Shown here: positions 1-12,304 of the stretch, one piece after another | Layout: the number at the start of each line of letters is the position of its first letter | Position numbering within the stretch: the first letter of the stretch is position 1 | NCBI GenBank assembly: GCA_031772625.1 | Contig: CM062819.1 | Span: forward strand, 822,035,503 to 822,099,502 | Source: Pinus tabuliformis | Taxonomy: Eukaryota; Streptophyta; Pinopsida; Pinales; Pinaceae | Length of the DNA: 64,000 bases | Direction of reading: 5' to 3' | The notes under the pieces: model-generated | Told to the model about the DNA's origin: nothing | Database searches by the model: none | Seen by the model: only the letters and a program-made list of their open reading frames with translations | Position numbers and translations under genes: made by a program

Positions 1-1580
1 CAAACATGTTGGGTCATGACACTGAAATTATCTACAACAAGGGAAAACAAAATATTGTGGCAGATGCACTCTCAAGGAAAGAAGAAGACACAAAGGGTTT
101 ACCATGCAGAATTTTCATTCCACAATTCCAATGGTTGGAAAAGGCAAGGATATAATGGAAGAAATATGAGAAGGTATGCAAGATCATTCAAAAATTACAA
201 GAAGACCCTAATGCAATAGAAAAATTTATGTGGAAGAATGATTTGTTGTGGTATGAAGATTGCTTATACTTACGGAAGAATTCTCAACTCAAATAGAAGG
301 TCCTTTTGGAATTACACACTGCTTCGGTAGGAGGACATTCATGGTTCTTGAAGACATACCATAGGATCATGAAATATTTTTTGGGGAAGGTCTTAAATAA
401 AATGTGAGAAACTTTGTGGATAAACATGTAGAATGGCATCAAACTAGGGGAGAGTCAATCAATACCCCAAGGCTTCTTATCCATTAGCCATACCAAGCGA
501 ACAATGGGAAGAAGTTTCAATGGATTTTATTACAGGTTTACCCAAATATGAAGGAAAGAGTGTCATTATGGTATTTGTAGGCAGAATAAAAAAGTATGTT
601 AATTTTTTTCTCTATTTCTCATCCTTTTAAAACAAGTATAATGGTAGAAGCACTCATGGAAATAGTCTAAAAGCTATGGAATACAAATATTATTGTAAGT
701 GACAAAGATCCAATTTTTACTGGAAATTTTGGACTGAAATATTTTCTTGTTTCGGTACTCAATTCATTCACATCTTATCTTACCACCCTCAATCTGATGG
801 GAAAATTGAGATTGTGGACAAATGCTTAGTAGCATGTCTACATCGTTTTGCATCTGATAAATGGACACAATGGTCAAATGGTTTCCCTTGGCAGAATGGT
901 GATACATCACATCATTCCATACTTCATCAAAAACTTCACCATTTATGGCATTTTATGGATATCATCCTCCATTTATCACATCATGCTTGAAAAGGACTAT
1001 AAAGTCTCAAGCAGTAGAGGACCACCTACGAAACCAATAAGAAATTCTCAAACTATTGAAGGACAACTTGGTTATAGCACAAAATAGGATGAAACAACAA
1101 GAAAATCAACATCATGGGGAAAGGGAATTTGAAGTGGGGGATTAGGTATTTGTGAGACAACAACCATATAAAGAAATGTCCCTAAAGCAACGAAAGAAAT
1201 ACAATAAATTAGCTTTGAGGTATTATGCCCCCAATAAGAAGTTGCATAGGATTGGAAGTACGACTTACAAACTAGAGTTGTCACCATGTTCACGGGCACA
1301 TCGAGTCCTCAATGTTATTTTCTTAAAGAAGGTAATCGATGAAAATATCTTGCTCCAAACTATTTTACCAGAGATTAATGATCAAAGGAAAATCATACTA
1401 GAACCATAAACAATCCTGGAAACAAGGATTAAGTAGTAGAGAAATCGAGCAATTAATGAGTACCTCATCAAATGGAAGAATCTACTAGTGGAAGAAGTGA
1501 CATGGGAAATGAGTTATTCATGAAGAAACACATGCAAATGGTCATTTTTTGAGCGAAACACTTGTTTGAAGAAGAGGGAC
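1..1580 (+). pseudogene. Decayed Ty3/gypsy chromovirus pol (RNase H end, integrase, chromodomain)
   Basis: Pieces of a retrotransposon polyprotein can be read in shifting frames. The end of RNase H (NIVADALSRK-like, about 52-81) comes first. The integrase zinc-region piece GGHSWFLKTYHRIMKY follows (about 331-378), then the catalytic-core motif DKDPIFTG (about 700-725), then YHPQSDGKIEIV (about 781-816). The integrase C-terminus at 1152-1409 matches the chromovirus pattern, but its GPY motif has changed to YYAPNK. A chromodomain remnant (IKWKNLLVEEVTWE, about 1469-1510) and a GHVKPY tail follow. The chromodomain identifies a chromovirus of the Ty3/gypsy class. Many stops and frameshifts make it inactive. 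The 5' part lies outside the window. Confidence 0.85.
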
Positions 1581-1581
1581 A

Positions 1582-1861
1582 TGTTAAGCCCTATGTTAAC
1601 CCTAAAACCCCTTATGAAGCCTATATATTGAGTGGTTACATTTCTATTCTTATATTATTATGTAGGATAGAACCTTTCATGATCCCATTTTATTATAATT
1701 GTACTCTTTGTTTCATATACACACACACACTAAGGATACTTAGTCTTAGGATCATCATATATTGTCTTATACATTGTATTCATTGTAAAATGAGGTTTTT
1801 TTCTCAAATTAAACTGTAATTGTTGACTTCTTATCATTTCTAAGGTGCATGGTTCATAACA
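1582..1861 (+). repeat. 3' LTR of the chromovirus remnant (280 bp)
   Basis: The segment starts TGTTA and ends TAACA, a 5-bp terminal inverted repeat. A purine-rich tract (GAAGAAGAGGGACA, 1568-1581) lies immediately upstream, as expected for a polypurine tract. It follows the end of the chromovirus polyprotein directly. The partner 5' LTR is outside the window, so the boundaries rest on the termini alone. Confidence 0.6.
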
Positions 1862-3700
1862 ATTATCCACCAATATAGAGGGTTGATGAAACTCTCACAT
1901 TTAGAAGTTTTAAAGCATTATGAGGGATGGTCCTCTTGAGATAGACGGATATATATGCAATACCCACAATTTTTGATAGCCTAAAAATCCATATCAAGCA
2001 TGCAAAGGGAAAATGCTTCATTATTCGCCAAATTATTTCACTTAGATTCAAACTAGATAAACCCCTGAATCTTGCACCATACAGTGATGGTTCCATACAT
2101 TCTAAGGACTATACTTGTTGAACAAGTTATGCATACTAGGGCAACAAAGGGAGTGGAGATTATTCAATTGGAATAATTACATGTTAGTTTGGGTTTGTTA
2201 TTTATGTATTCTTTAAATAAAATTCTATTTAGTATGATGAGGTTAATGTATTTAAATTTAATAATATGAAGGAACCATTAGTATCATTCAAATTAGTTGT
2301 GGTTTGGCTAAGCAACTATGAGTGAGGGGTATCTATTTTGTTAAAGTCAACTAGGATTCATACTTAGCCCCAACCATTTTTGCATGTGTAGGAACACGTC
2401 CACAAAGGTGATCATATGCACAAACATAAACATGTCACTTAGAAAGACTTGAACAAAGGTGGGGTTGTATTAGTTACGTTTTTAACTGACTTGACAAGAC
2501 ACCAATGAGAGTTATTTTATATCTTAGCTAAACTTAAAGATTAGATATAAGGTGGGACATTGTATTTTTTTTATCACTGTATGTCTCAAGACAATATATT
2601 GAATAAATGGTGATAGTTCTCTTGGTGGATTTGTAAGAGATAGAAACACTTTTCCACACTAGGGAAATCACTATTTGGCTAAGAGGACATGAGATGAGGT
2701 ATTTCTTATGTCAAAAATGCCCAAGAGTAGCACCTACCCCACCCATTTTTCACAAGCATATAAGTGTGCATAATCATAAGTACATTATTGCGAAGACTTG
2801 AACCCTAATGAGAGTAATAACTACAGGTTTCTCTCACTAATGTGACAAGTCATTATTGATAGATATTCTATCTATAAACTTTCATCTAATTCTAAATGAC
2901 AAAGTACAAAGTTTGCTCACCAAACATTGCATGTGAATTTCGTCACTTTACATTCAAGGAACCATTTACCATTGAGTCCCTTAACTATTGATCATACATG
3001 TTAGTGAGCTACTAATTTTCCCTCTTTTATTGTCTATGCAGCCTCGCAAGACTACTCATTTGGTCTGCGGTTGTTTGACATTAATTTAGTCAAATATATA
3101 AAATATTTTTCAGTTTCCTAAAATATAACTTCAAAAGCTATTTTTTAATTTTTTTGTCTTTTATTTTATTCATATTTATATGTCATATTATTAGCTATTT
3201 ATTTTAACATGTTATTAGCCAATGCCTAGTTTAATAAGCCATAATTCATATCACAGAGTGTTTAAAATTATTTTTCTCTAGGGGAGAGATTCCTAATGTT
3301 GTGCAGGGACCAGTAATTGATATAGTACTAGTCCCACCAAACCACCAGTAATTGAGACTTTTGAAACCAAAATTTAAACAGAAATAAATAACATTATGTA
3401 TAAATAAGTATTAATTTATGTCCAAAAATCACCCATACATTGACTAGGCCCACAACTGTCCATAAATAGTATTTTACTACTTAATACTGCAAAACATATT
3501 GACCCAAGTAGAAAACAGCTAAAGCCATAAAGGCTTCCAAACTGGTCTATTCCAGAAGTACAAAACAACAGTCACTTCAACCCCCACTCGTCAGAACTGC
3601 AACTTTGCATCCCAAATAAATATGCCTACCTACACATAACAAAAGGGACTGTATGTCAGCCATAACTGCTGTGTTGTTCAACAACTAAACACCCTATGTT

Positions 3701-3790
3701 CAATAAATGACACCCAACCCAATAACATTTAAACCCACTTTGTTCAATAAATGACACCCAAACCCAATAACTGCAATAAATGACACCCAA
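3701..3790 (+). repeat. Three direct copies of a 17-mer
   Basis: CAATAAATGACACCCAA occurs at 3701-3717, 3745-3761 and 3774-3790, with spacings of 44 and 29 bases. No coding context was seen. It looks like a small local duplication. Confidence 0.8.
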
Positions 3791-4225
3791 CTCACTCTAT
3801 TTCTCATTAAAACAGATCAAAGCACATGGATCAACAAATAACCAATTCCCAACCACTAGATCACATCAAATTAAATCCATACCACACATTCAAAATGAAG
3901 CCATTGCAATCCATGTACATCGATGTCCACCAATTAAATTCAAGTCCCCAAAACTATAAAAGAAGTCCACCCACTGTTGAAGTTGCATCTTATGCTTTCA
4001 AACTATTCAGCAAACTTGAAGACAACATCACAAAACAGTGGCCAATATATCCAAGTTAGTTATATGAATTACAACTCATTCTTCTTACAGTTCTGTTTTC
4101 ATTGTTTTCATGTATCATATTTCTTACATGGTCTGTTTGGCCATAACTGCTAGAAGGATACCTGGATGGTTTCACAAACAGCCATTGAAAGTCGTTGTTC
4201 TTACAGTTCTGTCCATAGGGTTACC

Positions 4226-4268
4226 GTTAACCTTTTTTATACAATTACAGTTAACCTTTTTTATACAA
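4226..4268 (+). repeat. 19-bp direct repeat, period 24
   Basis: GTTAACCTTTTTTATACAA is present at 4226-4244 and again at 4250-4268. It is a short local duplication of no known function. Confidence 0.85.
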
Positions 4269-5874
4269 AGTTTATGTATATGTTCTAGCTTATTATGGCG
4301 ACACTTATTCGATCATCAGCTTCATAGTGATTACAGCTTACATATCACAGAGGTTACGTATGTCGTGTTAGTACTGTAGTCACAGCTTGTGTAGCTTACA
4401 GGAATTGAACCTATTGAATACAATTGTATCCATCTAATCAACCAACTTGGTCATAGCTCTGATTACATCTTATGCTTAAAAAGTGTTGTTTTTTGTATGT
4501 TGAATATGGATATGCTTACCTTATGAACTATGATGAAACGATACAAGCTCTGATCATAGCCTAAGCTGAGTCTGTTTAGTGATACTAATGAAGCTTGCGA
4601 CTAGTGATAAGGAACATGTATTACTAAGGGTCTGTGTTTCTTACATGTTATGATAGTGTTAATTAGGGATATACCTATACAGATTACTTATAAGTTAGAA
4701 CAGGTATACTATTATGATTACGGTCAGAGTACTGGAATTGATGAAACTCGTGTATCTTACTCAATACGTGATCTAGTATGAAGCTAAGTTGTATAAGCTA
4801 TACAACATAATACATTGAACAAAGGTATGTATCATATTCAATGGATCTCATTCATCTTATCACTAGTAAGCTCTATACACTAAAAAGCTTGTATTAGTAT
4901 CTAAGCATGGTTTCAGTTCACCCTTATCTATGAGTGAGCTAGAACAAAGCTCTGTATAATTACATATGTTATATCTATATTAAAGTTGAATCCAGTCTAT
5001 TAGGGAGATAACCAACCTATGATACACGTACTTTATCATATCTATACATGTATTTCTTAGGTTAGTACTGATAGGTCAACCTTTAGATGATGTTACTTAT
5101 AAAATATCTGTGCTATTACTTATGCCGAGTGTAATGAGAATGAGACAAGCAAGTGATTAGGTAAACAAGCATGGTTAGAAAGAGTCATGTGTAACTACTG
5201 TGTTCTAATTCCATAGCTTGTCATAAGCTTAGATAAGGTACAAAGGTGACAAGCTAATCAATATACAACATGATATCCCGGGGTTCTCGCTCTTAGTCAT
5301 TCCTATTATATAAATACCTTTTTTCTTATTGGTATATAGAGTACCGTTCTCTCCATAATCAATACATATGGATAGATTGTAATCACCGTATACGCATATC
5401 CTAATGTAACAAGCTTTGTTTCCTCATTACTTTGATTTCCATGGTTCTACTTATGGCACTGATTCAACCATTAGTAATGATTACACTCTACTCTATAGGG
5501 TAAGTACATATTGAATAGACCTGCTTATTACCTGTATTCCCTAATCTTTAACAGATATAAGGAGAATGACGTAATTCATACATGTTTACATACTTCATTG
5601 GTTTAGCTGTATAAAGCTGTTGAAAGTAAATGGAAAATGATATTTGAAACAACTATCATAGAATCTACTTGAATCCATATAAAAGTTGCTAAATTGATGA
5701 ACTATGGATTTACTTGGAATGACATTTGCAAAATTTTGACACTGCCCTATGAAAGTGAAACATTTACTCTCATTATGAAAACAATAACATACATGTTGAT
5801 AATTTCCTTTAATAGAGGAAAAGTATTTTTGCAGAAGTAATAAAGCATAATTTGACATATATTCTAATGTCTAA

Positions 5875-8549
5875 ATGCATGCAATAATTTTACAGGTTGT
5901 TGAATCTATGGCAAAAGGAAGTTCCTCTGCTCGTACAAGGAGAAGTGGCAGGAGAGTGACAAGGGGTGCGCAGCTGCGATGCACACCGTCTGATGATGAT
6001 AGGCCAGCTGATGTCAATGTTGGCAATGCACCAGGGAACATTGTTGAAGATGACCATGTGATAGCCGCTGATGTTAACACACCATCAGCCACAGAACCAC
6101 CATCAACAACAGTCCAAGGGGCAAGCTCAACTAAAAATATCAGTGCTATAAGAGGATGGACAAAAGAACAAATGTTAGTTGCAATTGACGACATAGAGTT
6201 TAATGGATACTCAGTTCGGGCATCTGCAAAAAAACATGGTATTCCTCCCTCATCAATACATTATTGGATAAATGGACTGGCTCATACAAAACGTAGAGGG
6301 CCTCTTATAGTTATGACTGAGGAGGAGGAGGCTGAGGTGGTTGAGTGGTGTAAAGAGAAGGCCCAACTGGGACATGGGCTAGAGTTGATACAACTCAAAT
6401 CAACAGTTGCTCAAATCTGTCAAGGGAGGCCAAACCCATTCAAAGATGGGTTTCCTGGTAAATCATGGTGGTTTGGGTTTTAAAAAAGGCGTCCAGAACT
6501 TGTATTGCGTACTGCTGAGGGCCTTGACAGAGACAGAGCATTAAATTTATGCCCTGTAGTTGTGCAAAAGTTCTATGACACACTTTCTAGTGCTTATGAT
6601 AAACATTCTTATGGAGCAGACCATATATGGAACTGTGATGAAACAGGTTTACGGGTAGGGATGAATTGTGGCATGCGGGTAATTGCCAAGAGAGGGAGCC
6701 GAAATGTGCCAAAGATTTTGCTCAAGAGCAGGGAGTGGATAACTATTTTATGTTGTGTTAATGCAATTGGTACTTCAATCCCAGGATTTTATCTATTCAA
6801 AGGTGAAAATCAACTGAAAAACTATATACAGAACTGTGAACTAGGTGCATGCATGGCTGCACATCCCCATGCATGGATGACTAAAGAACTGTTTCTAAGT
6901 TGGCTTTTTCACTTTGCTGCATCGGTACCAGGTGGCGTCTCGCCTAATAACAGACACCTTTTGATATTATATGGCCATGGGAGCCACATGGCTGTACAAA
7001 GAATTGAGGAAGCAAACAATTTATGCATCGACCTGTTGACATTGCCCGCTCATACCACTCATAGGTTGCAACCCCTTGATGTTAGTGTGTTTGGCGCTTT
7101 CAAGAACTATTTCAGGTCGGAGCGTGCTGCATGGATGGCAAAGAATCCAGGGGTTGAGGTGAAAAGGTTTGAGCTAGCAGAGCTTGCAAGTAAAGCTTTT
7201 AAAAGGGCTTTGACACCATCAAATATTAAGGATGGCTTTAGGAGGACAAGAATCTGGCCACTGAACTATGATGCTCTTATGCATGATACTGGTTTTAGCC
7301 AAGCGTTTCATGTGGATGGTCAGGAAGAAGGGAATGTCCAAACAGGTGTTGAAGTGCAAGAAGTAGATGACTAAGATGATGTTGTTGCAGCTGATAATAT
7401 GATTTCCCTGTCTCAAGGACACTTATATGCTGAAGATGATGAAACTGTATGTGAAACACAATATAACAATGAACAAATTCCTAGTAACATGGAGATTGTT
7501 CCACCAACTCAAGAACATGAAATTCCTATTGCTGATATTGCTAATGATATTGTTGAACATGCAGTTGACAATGACCAATTGACATTTCCAAGCCAAGTAA
7601 CCCCACCTTCATGGCTAGCAGAAGCAATGATCAATATGAATGCACATAGTGTCTCAGAAACCAATGAAGAAAGCATGAACATGCCCTCACAACCAGCAGA
7701 ATTGAACAGTGAAATTGTTCATTTTTTTGTGGACAATAGATCAATGGAAGAAGATGAAGGACATAATGAGGCATCAAATGAAGATAATGATATGGTTCAA
7801 TTAGTTCCAACAGATACTGAAAGGGAAGTACCAAGCAATGACATGCAGGTGGGAGGGGTGGAGAAGACACTTGGACGGTTCCTAAAGCTACCAGTAGAGA
7901 GAGTATCAATGAAAAAAAAGCAAGGTACACCGGGTAGTCTTCTTCTGGGCCGAAGCTCACAGTTACTCACCTCAGAGGACTATATAAACCTGTTAGTTGA
8001 GTCAGAAAAATAAAAATAAAAAATAAAAAAAAAAAAAAAATTGAACTGCAAGAATTAAAATAGAAAAAGAAGGATATAGTCAAGGAGAAGAAGGCAGCAA
8101 GGATTGTTGCAGCACAACGTCGAGCAAAAGAAAGGATTGAAAGAGATAAAGCAAGGCAAGTTAAGGACCAACAAAATCAAATGGCAAGACAGGAAAAGGA
8201 AAAACGAAAGGCACAACAAATGCTTGAAAAGGAACAAGGGATGATCAATGATACAAGAATAGCTGATGAAACCAGGATTATTTCAAACTCATTGGACTCC
8301 ATTGCAGATAATACACCATTATTCCAAGATCTCATAAACATTCAAGTGCCCCACTATCAAACGGAGGGTTTACCCACTTGCCTTTTTCCTACCAGAGCTG
8401 GTGTCAATTCTCTGTATGCTCATTACACACCTCCACTTAATGCAGGGGTCAGTAGTGCAAATGTGAGGTATGGGTACTCAGTACCTCCATGGTTGGAAGC
8501 TGCAAATTGGAATCAATCATATGGCTTCAATCAACCATTTCCTAATTAG
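5875..8549 (+). pseudogene. pogo/Tigger-type (Tc1/mariner superfamily) transposase, broken
   Basis: The likely start is ATG 5908, 12 bases after a splice-acceptor-like TTTTACAG ending at 5895. Counting from it, residues about 85-122 form a psq-type helix-turn-helix (SVRASAKKHGIPPSSIHYWI), followed by a CENP-B-like segment and a DDE_1 core. NCDETG supplies the first Asp (about 244) and RLQPLDVSVF the third (about 391). The second catalytic position, expected in a LILDGHGSH-like motif, reads ILYGHGSH, so Asp is replaced by Tyr (codon 6970-6972). In-frame stops lie at 6481 and 7372. A frameshift in an A-rich tract (about 8010-8041) separates a Lys/Glu-rich, probably coiled-coil tail (about 8060-8260) that runs to 8549. 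Pogo-type transposases cut and paste DNA at TA sites; this copy should be inactive. Terminal repeats were not found. Confidence 0.85.
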
Positions 8550-8936
8550 CCCTTGACTGGTAGGCCAACCTACCTGGCTCAAGAAGGTAACTCAGGGAGT
8601 TTTGGCACTCAATATTCTCAGGGCCATAAAGAATAGGGGTGTCATATGTTTTTGGTTCTAACCACATTATGATGTGGATTTTGGATGGATTGTATCTTTT
8701 TCTCGGCACAGAAACATTTTGGCTTACAACACTAGATTGTATCTTTTTCTTGTCACAGAAACATTTTGGCTTACAACACTAGATTATATCTTTTTATTGT
8801 CCCAAGAAACATTTTGGCTTACAACCTAGTAGTGATTTCTTGTGGCAACCTAATTGTGTGTTGATAAGAAATTTTCAATGGAATATGTCTTTCTGTAAAA
8901 TATTAATTATGATAAAACTATTTCTATAATTTATTC
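8550..8936. other. Non-coding tail after the transposase
   Basis: No ORF was recognised. It holds the 47-bp repeats described separately and probably the 3' untranslated region of the transposase gene. Confidence 0.5.
8688..8827 (+). repeat. 47-bp tandem repeat, three copies
   Basis: Units begin at 8688, 8735 and 8782. Each runs from GATTGTATCTTTTTCT or a near variant to TTGGCTTACAACACTA or a near variant. The third copy is slightly diverged (TTATTGTCCCAAG in place of TTCTCGGCACAG). Confidence 0.9.
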
Positions 8937-9099
8937 TGTGTGCCCTCCCCGCCACGTCACAAAACCACGCGTCAAAGCACATGGAGCCGGTACGACACCT
9001 GTCCACCGTGGAGCTCCATGTGTTGGCCATCATATCATCGCATAAAACTTTGTGTCTGCACCATTTCAGAGGTTTGTTTGGGGTCATTGCTGCGATGTT
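8937..9099 (+). repeat. Left terminal inverted repeat, outer part
   Basis: It pairs with the reverse complement of about 12390-12554 with few mismatches, including the blocks CCCGCCACGTCACAAAACCA and GTGGAGCTCCATGTGTTGGC. It ends where the inserted DNA begins. Confidence 0.85.
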
Positions 9100-9149
9100 T
9101 GGGAATTCAATAATAACATTCCATTCCAACTCTAGACAAGAGATAATGG

Positions 9150-9670
9150 CCAAAGGCTTAGGAAAATGGCTAAATACAAAAATCAAATGACCAAACAGTC
9201 TCAAATGAGGAGGCAATCTACCTCATAATAAGTTTTATTAAATGTGAAAAAGCCACTGATAATTTTATTCATTGAGGGGACACTTGAGAAATTGAGAGCA
9301 CTCATTATCAAGTTGCATGTGAAAAAGGCTAAATACAGAAATCAAATGACTAGACAGTCTTATTATGATTGAGAGCACTCATTATCAAGTTGCATATGAA
9401 AAATGCTAAATACAGAAATCAATGAGGAGGCAATCTACCTCATAATAAGTTTTATTAAATGTGAAAAAGCCACTAATAATTTTATTCATTGAGGGGACAC
9501 TTGAGAAATTGAGAGCACTCATTATCAAGTTGCATATGAAAAAGGCTAAATACAGAAATCAAATGACCAGACAGTCTTATCTCATAATAATATCAAGTTG
9601 CATATGAAAAAGGCTAAATACAGAAATCAAATGACCAGACAGTCTTATCTCATAATAATTTTTTGAGAGC
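9150..9670 (+). repeat. AT-rich complex tandem repeat, about 217-bp period
   Basis: TGAGGAGGCAATCTACCTCA starts at 9206 and again at 9423. Between and after these, shorter modules recur several times: GAGAGCACTCATTATCAAGT, and AAAAGGCTAAATACAGAAAT followed by a CAGACAGTCTTAT block. The array is imperfect and has no coding potential. Confidence 0.8.
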
Positions 9671-9829
9671 ACTCATTATTAAGTAGAGTAGGAAAAAACC
9701 TATCATTTAATCATGTATATATAGAACTGTACATCAAGATAGCCAGGGCATGAAGCCCAGCTATGGCAGCCCATCATCGTGAACAAAATTTTCCTGTAAA
9801 CCAGAAACACCCTCAAAATCGAGGACGTA

Positions 9830-10708
9830 TTGAGCAGTTATTCTGAGGAGAAAATTAGGATAATGCAGGAAAAGATCATTAAGATTATACCTAGTTTTCT
9901 TTACATGAATTCTACAGAAAAAGATGATGGTGAGATTTTTCCAAAGGATGCCTTCGATCTCAACATTGAAGGCATCAAATTTGCAGCACTGTACAAAGCT
10001 CTAAACTCACTTATGGCTCCAATAAGTGGACCGTTATCTAAAGGAACATCATTCAACTTGATAGCTCGATCATTAAGATTATACCTAGTTTTCTTTACAT
10101 GAATTCTATAGAAAAAGATGATGGTGAGATTTTTCCAAAGGATGCCTTCGATCTCAACATTGAAGGCATCAAATTTGCAGCACTGTACAAAGCTCTAAAC
10201 TCACTTATGGCTCCAATAAGTGGACCGTTATCTAAAGGAACATCATTCAACTTGATAGCTCGATCATTAAGATTATACCTAGGTTCCTTTACATGAATTC
10301 TACAGAAAAAGATGATGGTGAGATTTTTCCAAAGGATGCCTTCGATCTCAACATTGAAGGCATCAAATTTGCAGCACTGTACAAAGCTCTAAACTCACTT
10401 ATGGCTCCAATAAGTGGACCGTTATCTAAAGGAACACCATTCAACTTGATAGCTCGATCATTAAGATTATACCTAGTTTTCTTTACATGAATTCTACAAA
10501 AAAAGATGATGGTGAGATTTTTCCAAAGGATGCCTTCGATCTCAACATTGAAGGCATCAAATTTGCAGCACTGTACAAAGCTCTAAACTCACTTATGGAT
10601 CCAATAAGTGGACCGGTATCTAAAGGAACATCATTCAACTTGATAGCTCATGCTTCAACCATAATGCTTACAAAGCAATTTCTACCCATTGTATTCTGTA
10701 ATAGCTAG
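9830..10708 (+). pseudogene. Possible GT47 (exostosin-like) glycosyltransferase fragment, amplified in tandem
   Basis: The first readable piece contains SEEKIRIMQEKIIKIIPSFL, then FPKDAFDLNIEGI. This resembles the C-terminal helix region of plant GT47 enzymes such as MUR3-like xyloglucan galactosyltransferases, which often read SEEE..MRE..I..IP.. and DAFD.A..GV. These are Golgi cell-wall enzymes. Only this short segment is present, with no catalytic domain. The following copies drop the first part and change frame at each unit because the unit length (194) is not a multiple of three, so no long protein is encoded. The family call rests on pattern memory only. Confidence 0.35.
9874..10649 (+). 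repeat. 194-bp tandem repeat, four copies
   Basis: Units begin with GATCATTAAGATTATACCTA at 9874, 10068, 10262 and 10456 and end with AACTTGATAGCTC. The copies are nearly identical (for example CATCATTC versus CACCATTC, and TTTTCTTT versus GTTCCTTT), so the amplification is recent. Beyond the fourth copy the sequence continues differently, with CATGCTTCAACC. Confidence 0.97.
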
Positions 10709-11387
10709 TCAGTGAACCCCAAGATGGGCTGGAAACAGAGACTACTTCAGATATTCACATAATGAGTAAACTATTATATCAAATACTAATATACATTAGA
10801 ACTTTGAAGTGAACAACTGAATCATCGGGACCTAGGAATAAGTCATATTTGCTCATTTACAGGATCCACATCCTTAATTAAATTAAAATGAAAAGTCACT
10901 GATACAGTATGGTTTTATCGTTGGACCCCGAGAAGGGTTAGTTATTGAAATGCATTTTATGTATGAGAACATAATTCATTACTAAAAATATTTATTCTCT
11001 TATCTCTGTAACCATGAGTAACCGGTTTTGGAATCGACTGTAAAATGTGTGAACTCCTTATTTGTTTATTTATTTTATGGTCGCATCAAATTAGATTTCC
11101 AAAAAGAATTCAGGATCGAATTATTCAGTTATGATGATAGAATCCACATTTAGCAACAATCGTATTAAATTCAGGGGACTATCAAAATGCAGGGAAGCTA
11201 TATATGCAACAACAGATAACTAATTTGTTCATAGATATAAATGCAGGGAAGCTATATATGCTCATAGTTAAATAACTGCAATGGTAGACTTATACTGCCC
11301 CATACATATGGCCATTAAAGAATTTGTTATTTTCAGCGCAACCAAAATAACCCCAAATTTGCTTAAACTGTAAATATACTCAAATTA
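10709..11387. other. Non-coding, inside the inserted segment
   Basis: No gene was recognised. A 20-bp direct repeat, TGCAGGGAAGCTATATATGC, occurs twice (about 11188 and 11242). Confidence 0.5.
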
Positions 11388-11525
11388 GTCAATTGAGAGC
11401 AGCGACAGAGGGTTTCGAGGCTTCATTTCAAATACAAAGAGTGAAGTTCTTGACAAAAGCTTTCACGGACGAGGTGAAGACAAGTTATGCAAGTCAATTG
11501 AGAGCAGCGACAGAGGGTTTCGAGG
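11388..11525 (+). repeat. 33-bp direct repeat, 105 bases apart
   Basis: Two copies, each beginning GTCAATTGAGAGCAGCGACA and ending GGGTTTCGAGG, start at 11388 and 11493. The second copy abuts the resumed inverted-repeat arm of the host transposon. Confidence 0.9.
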
Positions 11526-11640
11526 GTTTGTTTGGGGTCATTGCTGCGATGTTCCATTTTCCCTTTGTCTTTCTGCTCGGGGCCGGCTGTGGGGAGAAGC
11601 CCTACGTCGAGGATGGCATGGGACGGCCGAGGGCATGGGA
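11525..11640 (+). repeat. Left terminal inverted repeat, inner part after the insertion
   Basis: 11525-11553 repeats 9071-9099 exactly (29 bp, starting GGTTTGTTTGGGGTCATTGC). 11554-11640 then continues the left arm and is complementary to about 12305-12400 on the right, including TTCTGCTCGGGGCCGG. Confidence 0.8.
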
Positions 11641-12304
11641 CGGTCAAGGATAGCACGAGACGGCAAAAATAACAGCGAAAACAACGAAATTTCCACAAAA
11701 ACCCTAAACCTTCAACAACAAACAGCGTCAAAATATCCCAAAAACCCTAAACCCTCAAAAAATCCTCAAAAAAATGCCATAAAATGCCATAGAAAGTTTA
11801 CAAAATATCCAAATAGAGTTGCTTGTGTTGAAAAACACAGAGAAATTGCTGGTAGGATTAAAATCCTACCGGATACAGGCCATGGATGGTCGCCGACCTT
11901 CCCCACCTTCCCCGGGGCTCGCCAGACCTTCTCCACACCTGCAACGAGAAGAAAAAGCCATTAGGGAACAGAAAACCACCAAAAACACCAGCACAAAACA
12001 GCAAATTAACAGCAAATTCTTATTTTACCTCGAGCTCAGTAAAACTACGACCGACTCCTCCCCAAACAACAAAATCGCCGAATAAGACCACCACCAGAGA
12101 AATGCTAAACAACCGGCATTCCAGAACGACCAAGAAATCCAGGCGGAAAAGCACAAGAAAAGCAGAAGCGTTGTTCCAACCACAAACCCTGAAACTCCAG
12201 CAAACATTTGCACCAGCACCTGCATACCAGGCGAAGCACGCAGGTCCACAAACCCTGTCAACCGAACAAACGCTTCGAACAACACACGAATAAACGACGA
12301 AGCG
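11641..12304. other. Interior of the inverted-repeat transposon
   Basis: GC-moderate sequence with short overlapping ORFs on both strands and no recognised protein. A telomere-box-like AAACCCTAAACC-type motif occurs twice (about 11699 and 11740). It is probably non-coding filler or a captured leader. Confidence 0.4.

Larger units (their letters stand above)
1862..5870. other. Non-coding stretch with minor direct repeats
   Basis: No convincing protein or RNA gene was found. Segments near 2350-2520 and 2690-2880 resemble each other loosely and may be diverged copies of one dispersed repeat. The 12-mer ACCAGTAATTGA occurs twice (about 3309 and 3343). The 3' part (about 4080-5870) may be the upstream or intron region of the transposase gene that follows. 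No terminal inverted repeat for that transposon was recognised here. Confidence 0.4.

Noticed and set aside
3309..3354. Terminal inverted repeat of the pogo-type element (repeated ACCAGTAATTGA)
   Set aside because: The 12-mer is a direct repeat and its reverse complement was not found downstream of 8549.
5871..6194. Antisense ORF over the transposase N-terminus
   Set aside because: It mirrors a supported coding frame and has no recognisable features.
9874..10649. CRISPR-like array
   Set aside because: The repeats are 194 bp, tandem without unique spacers, and the context is a plant nuclear genome.
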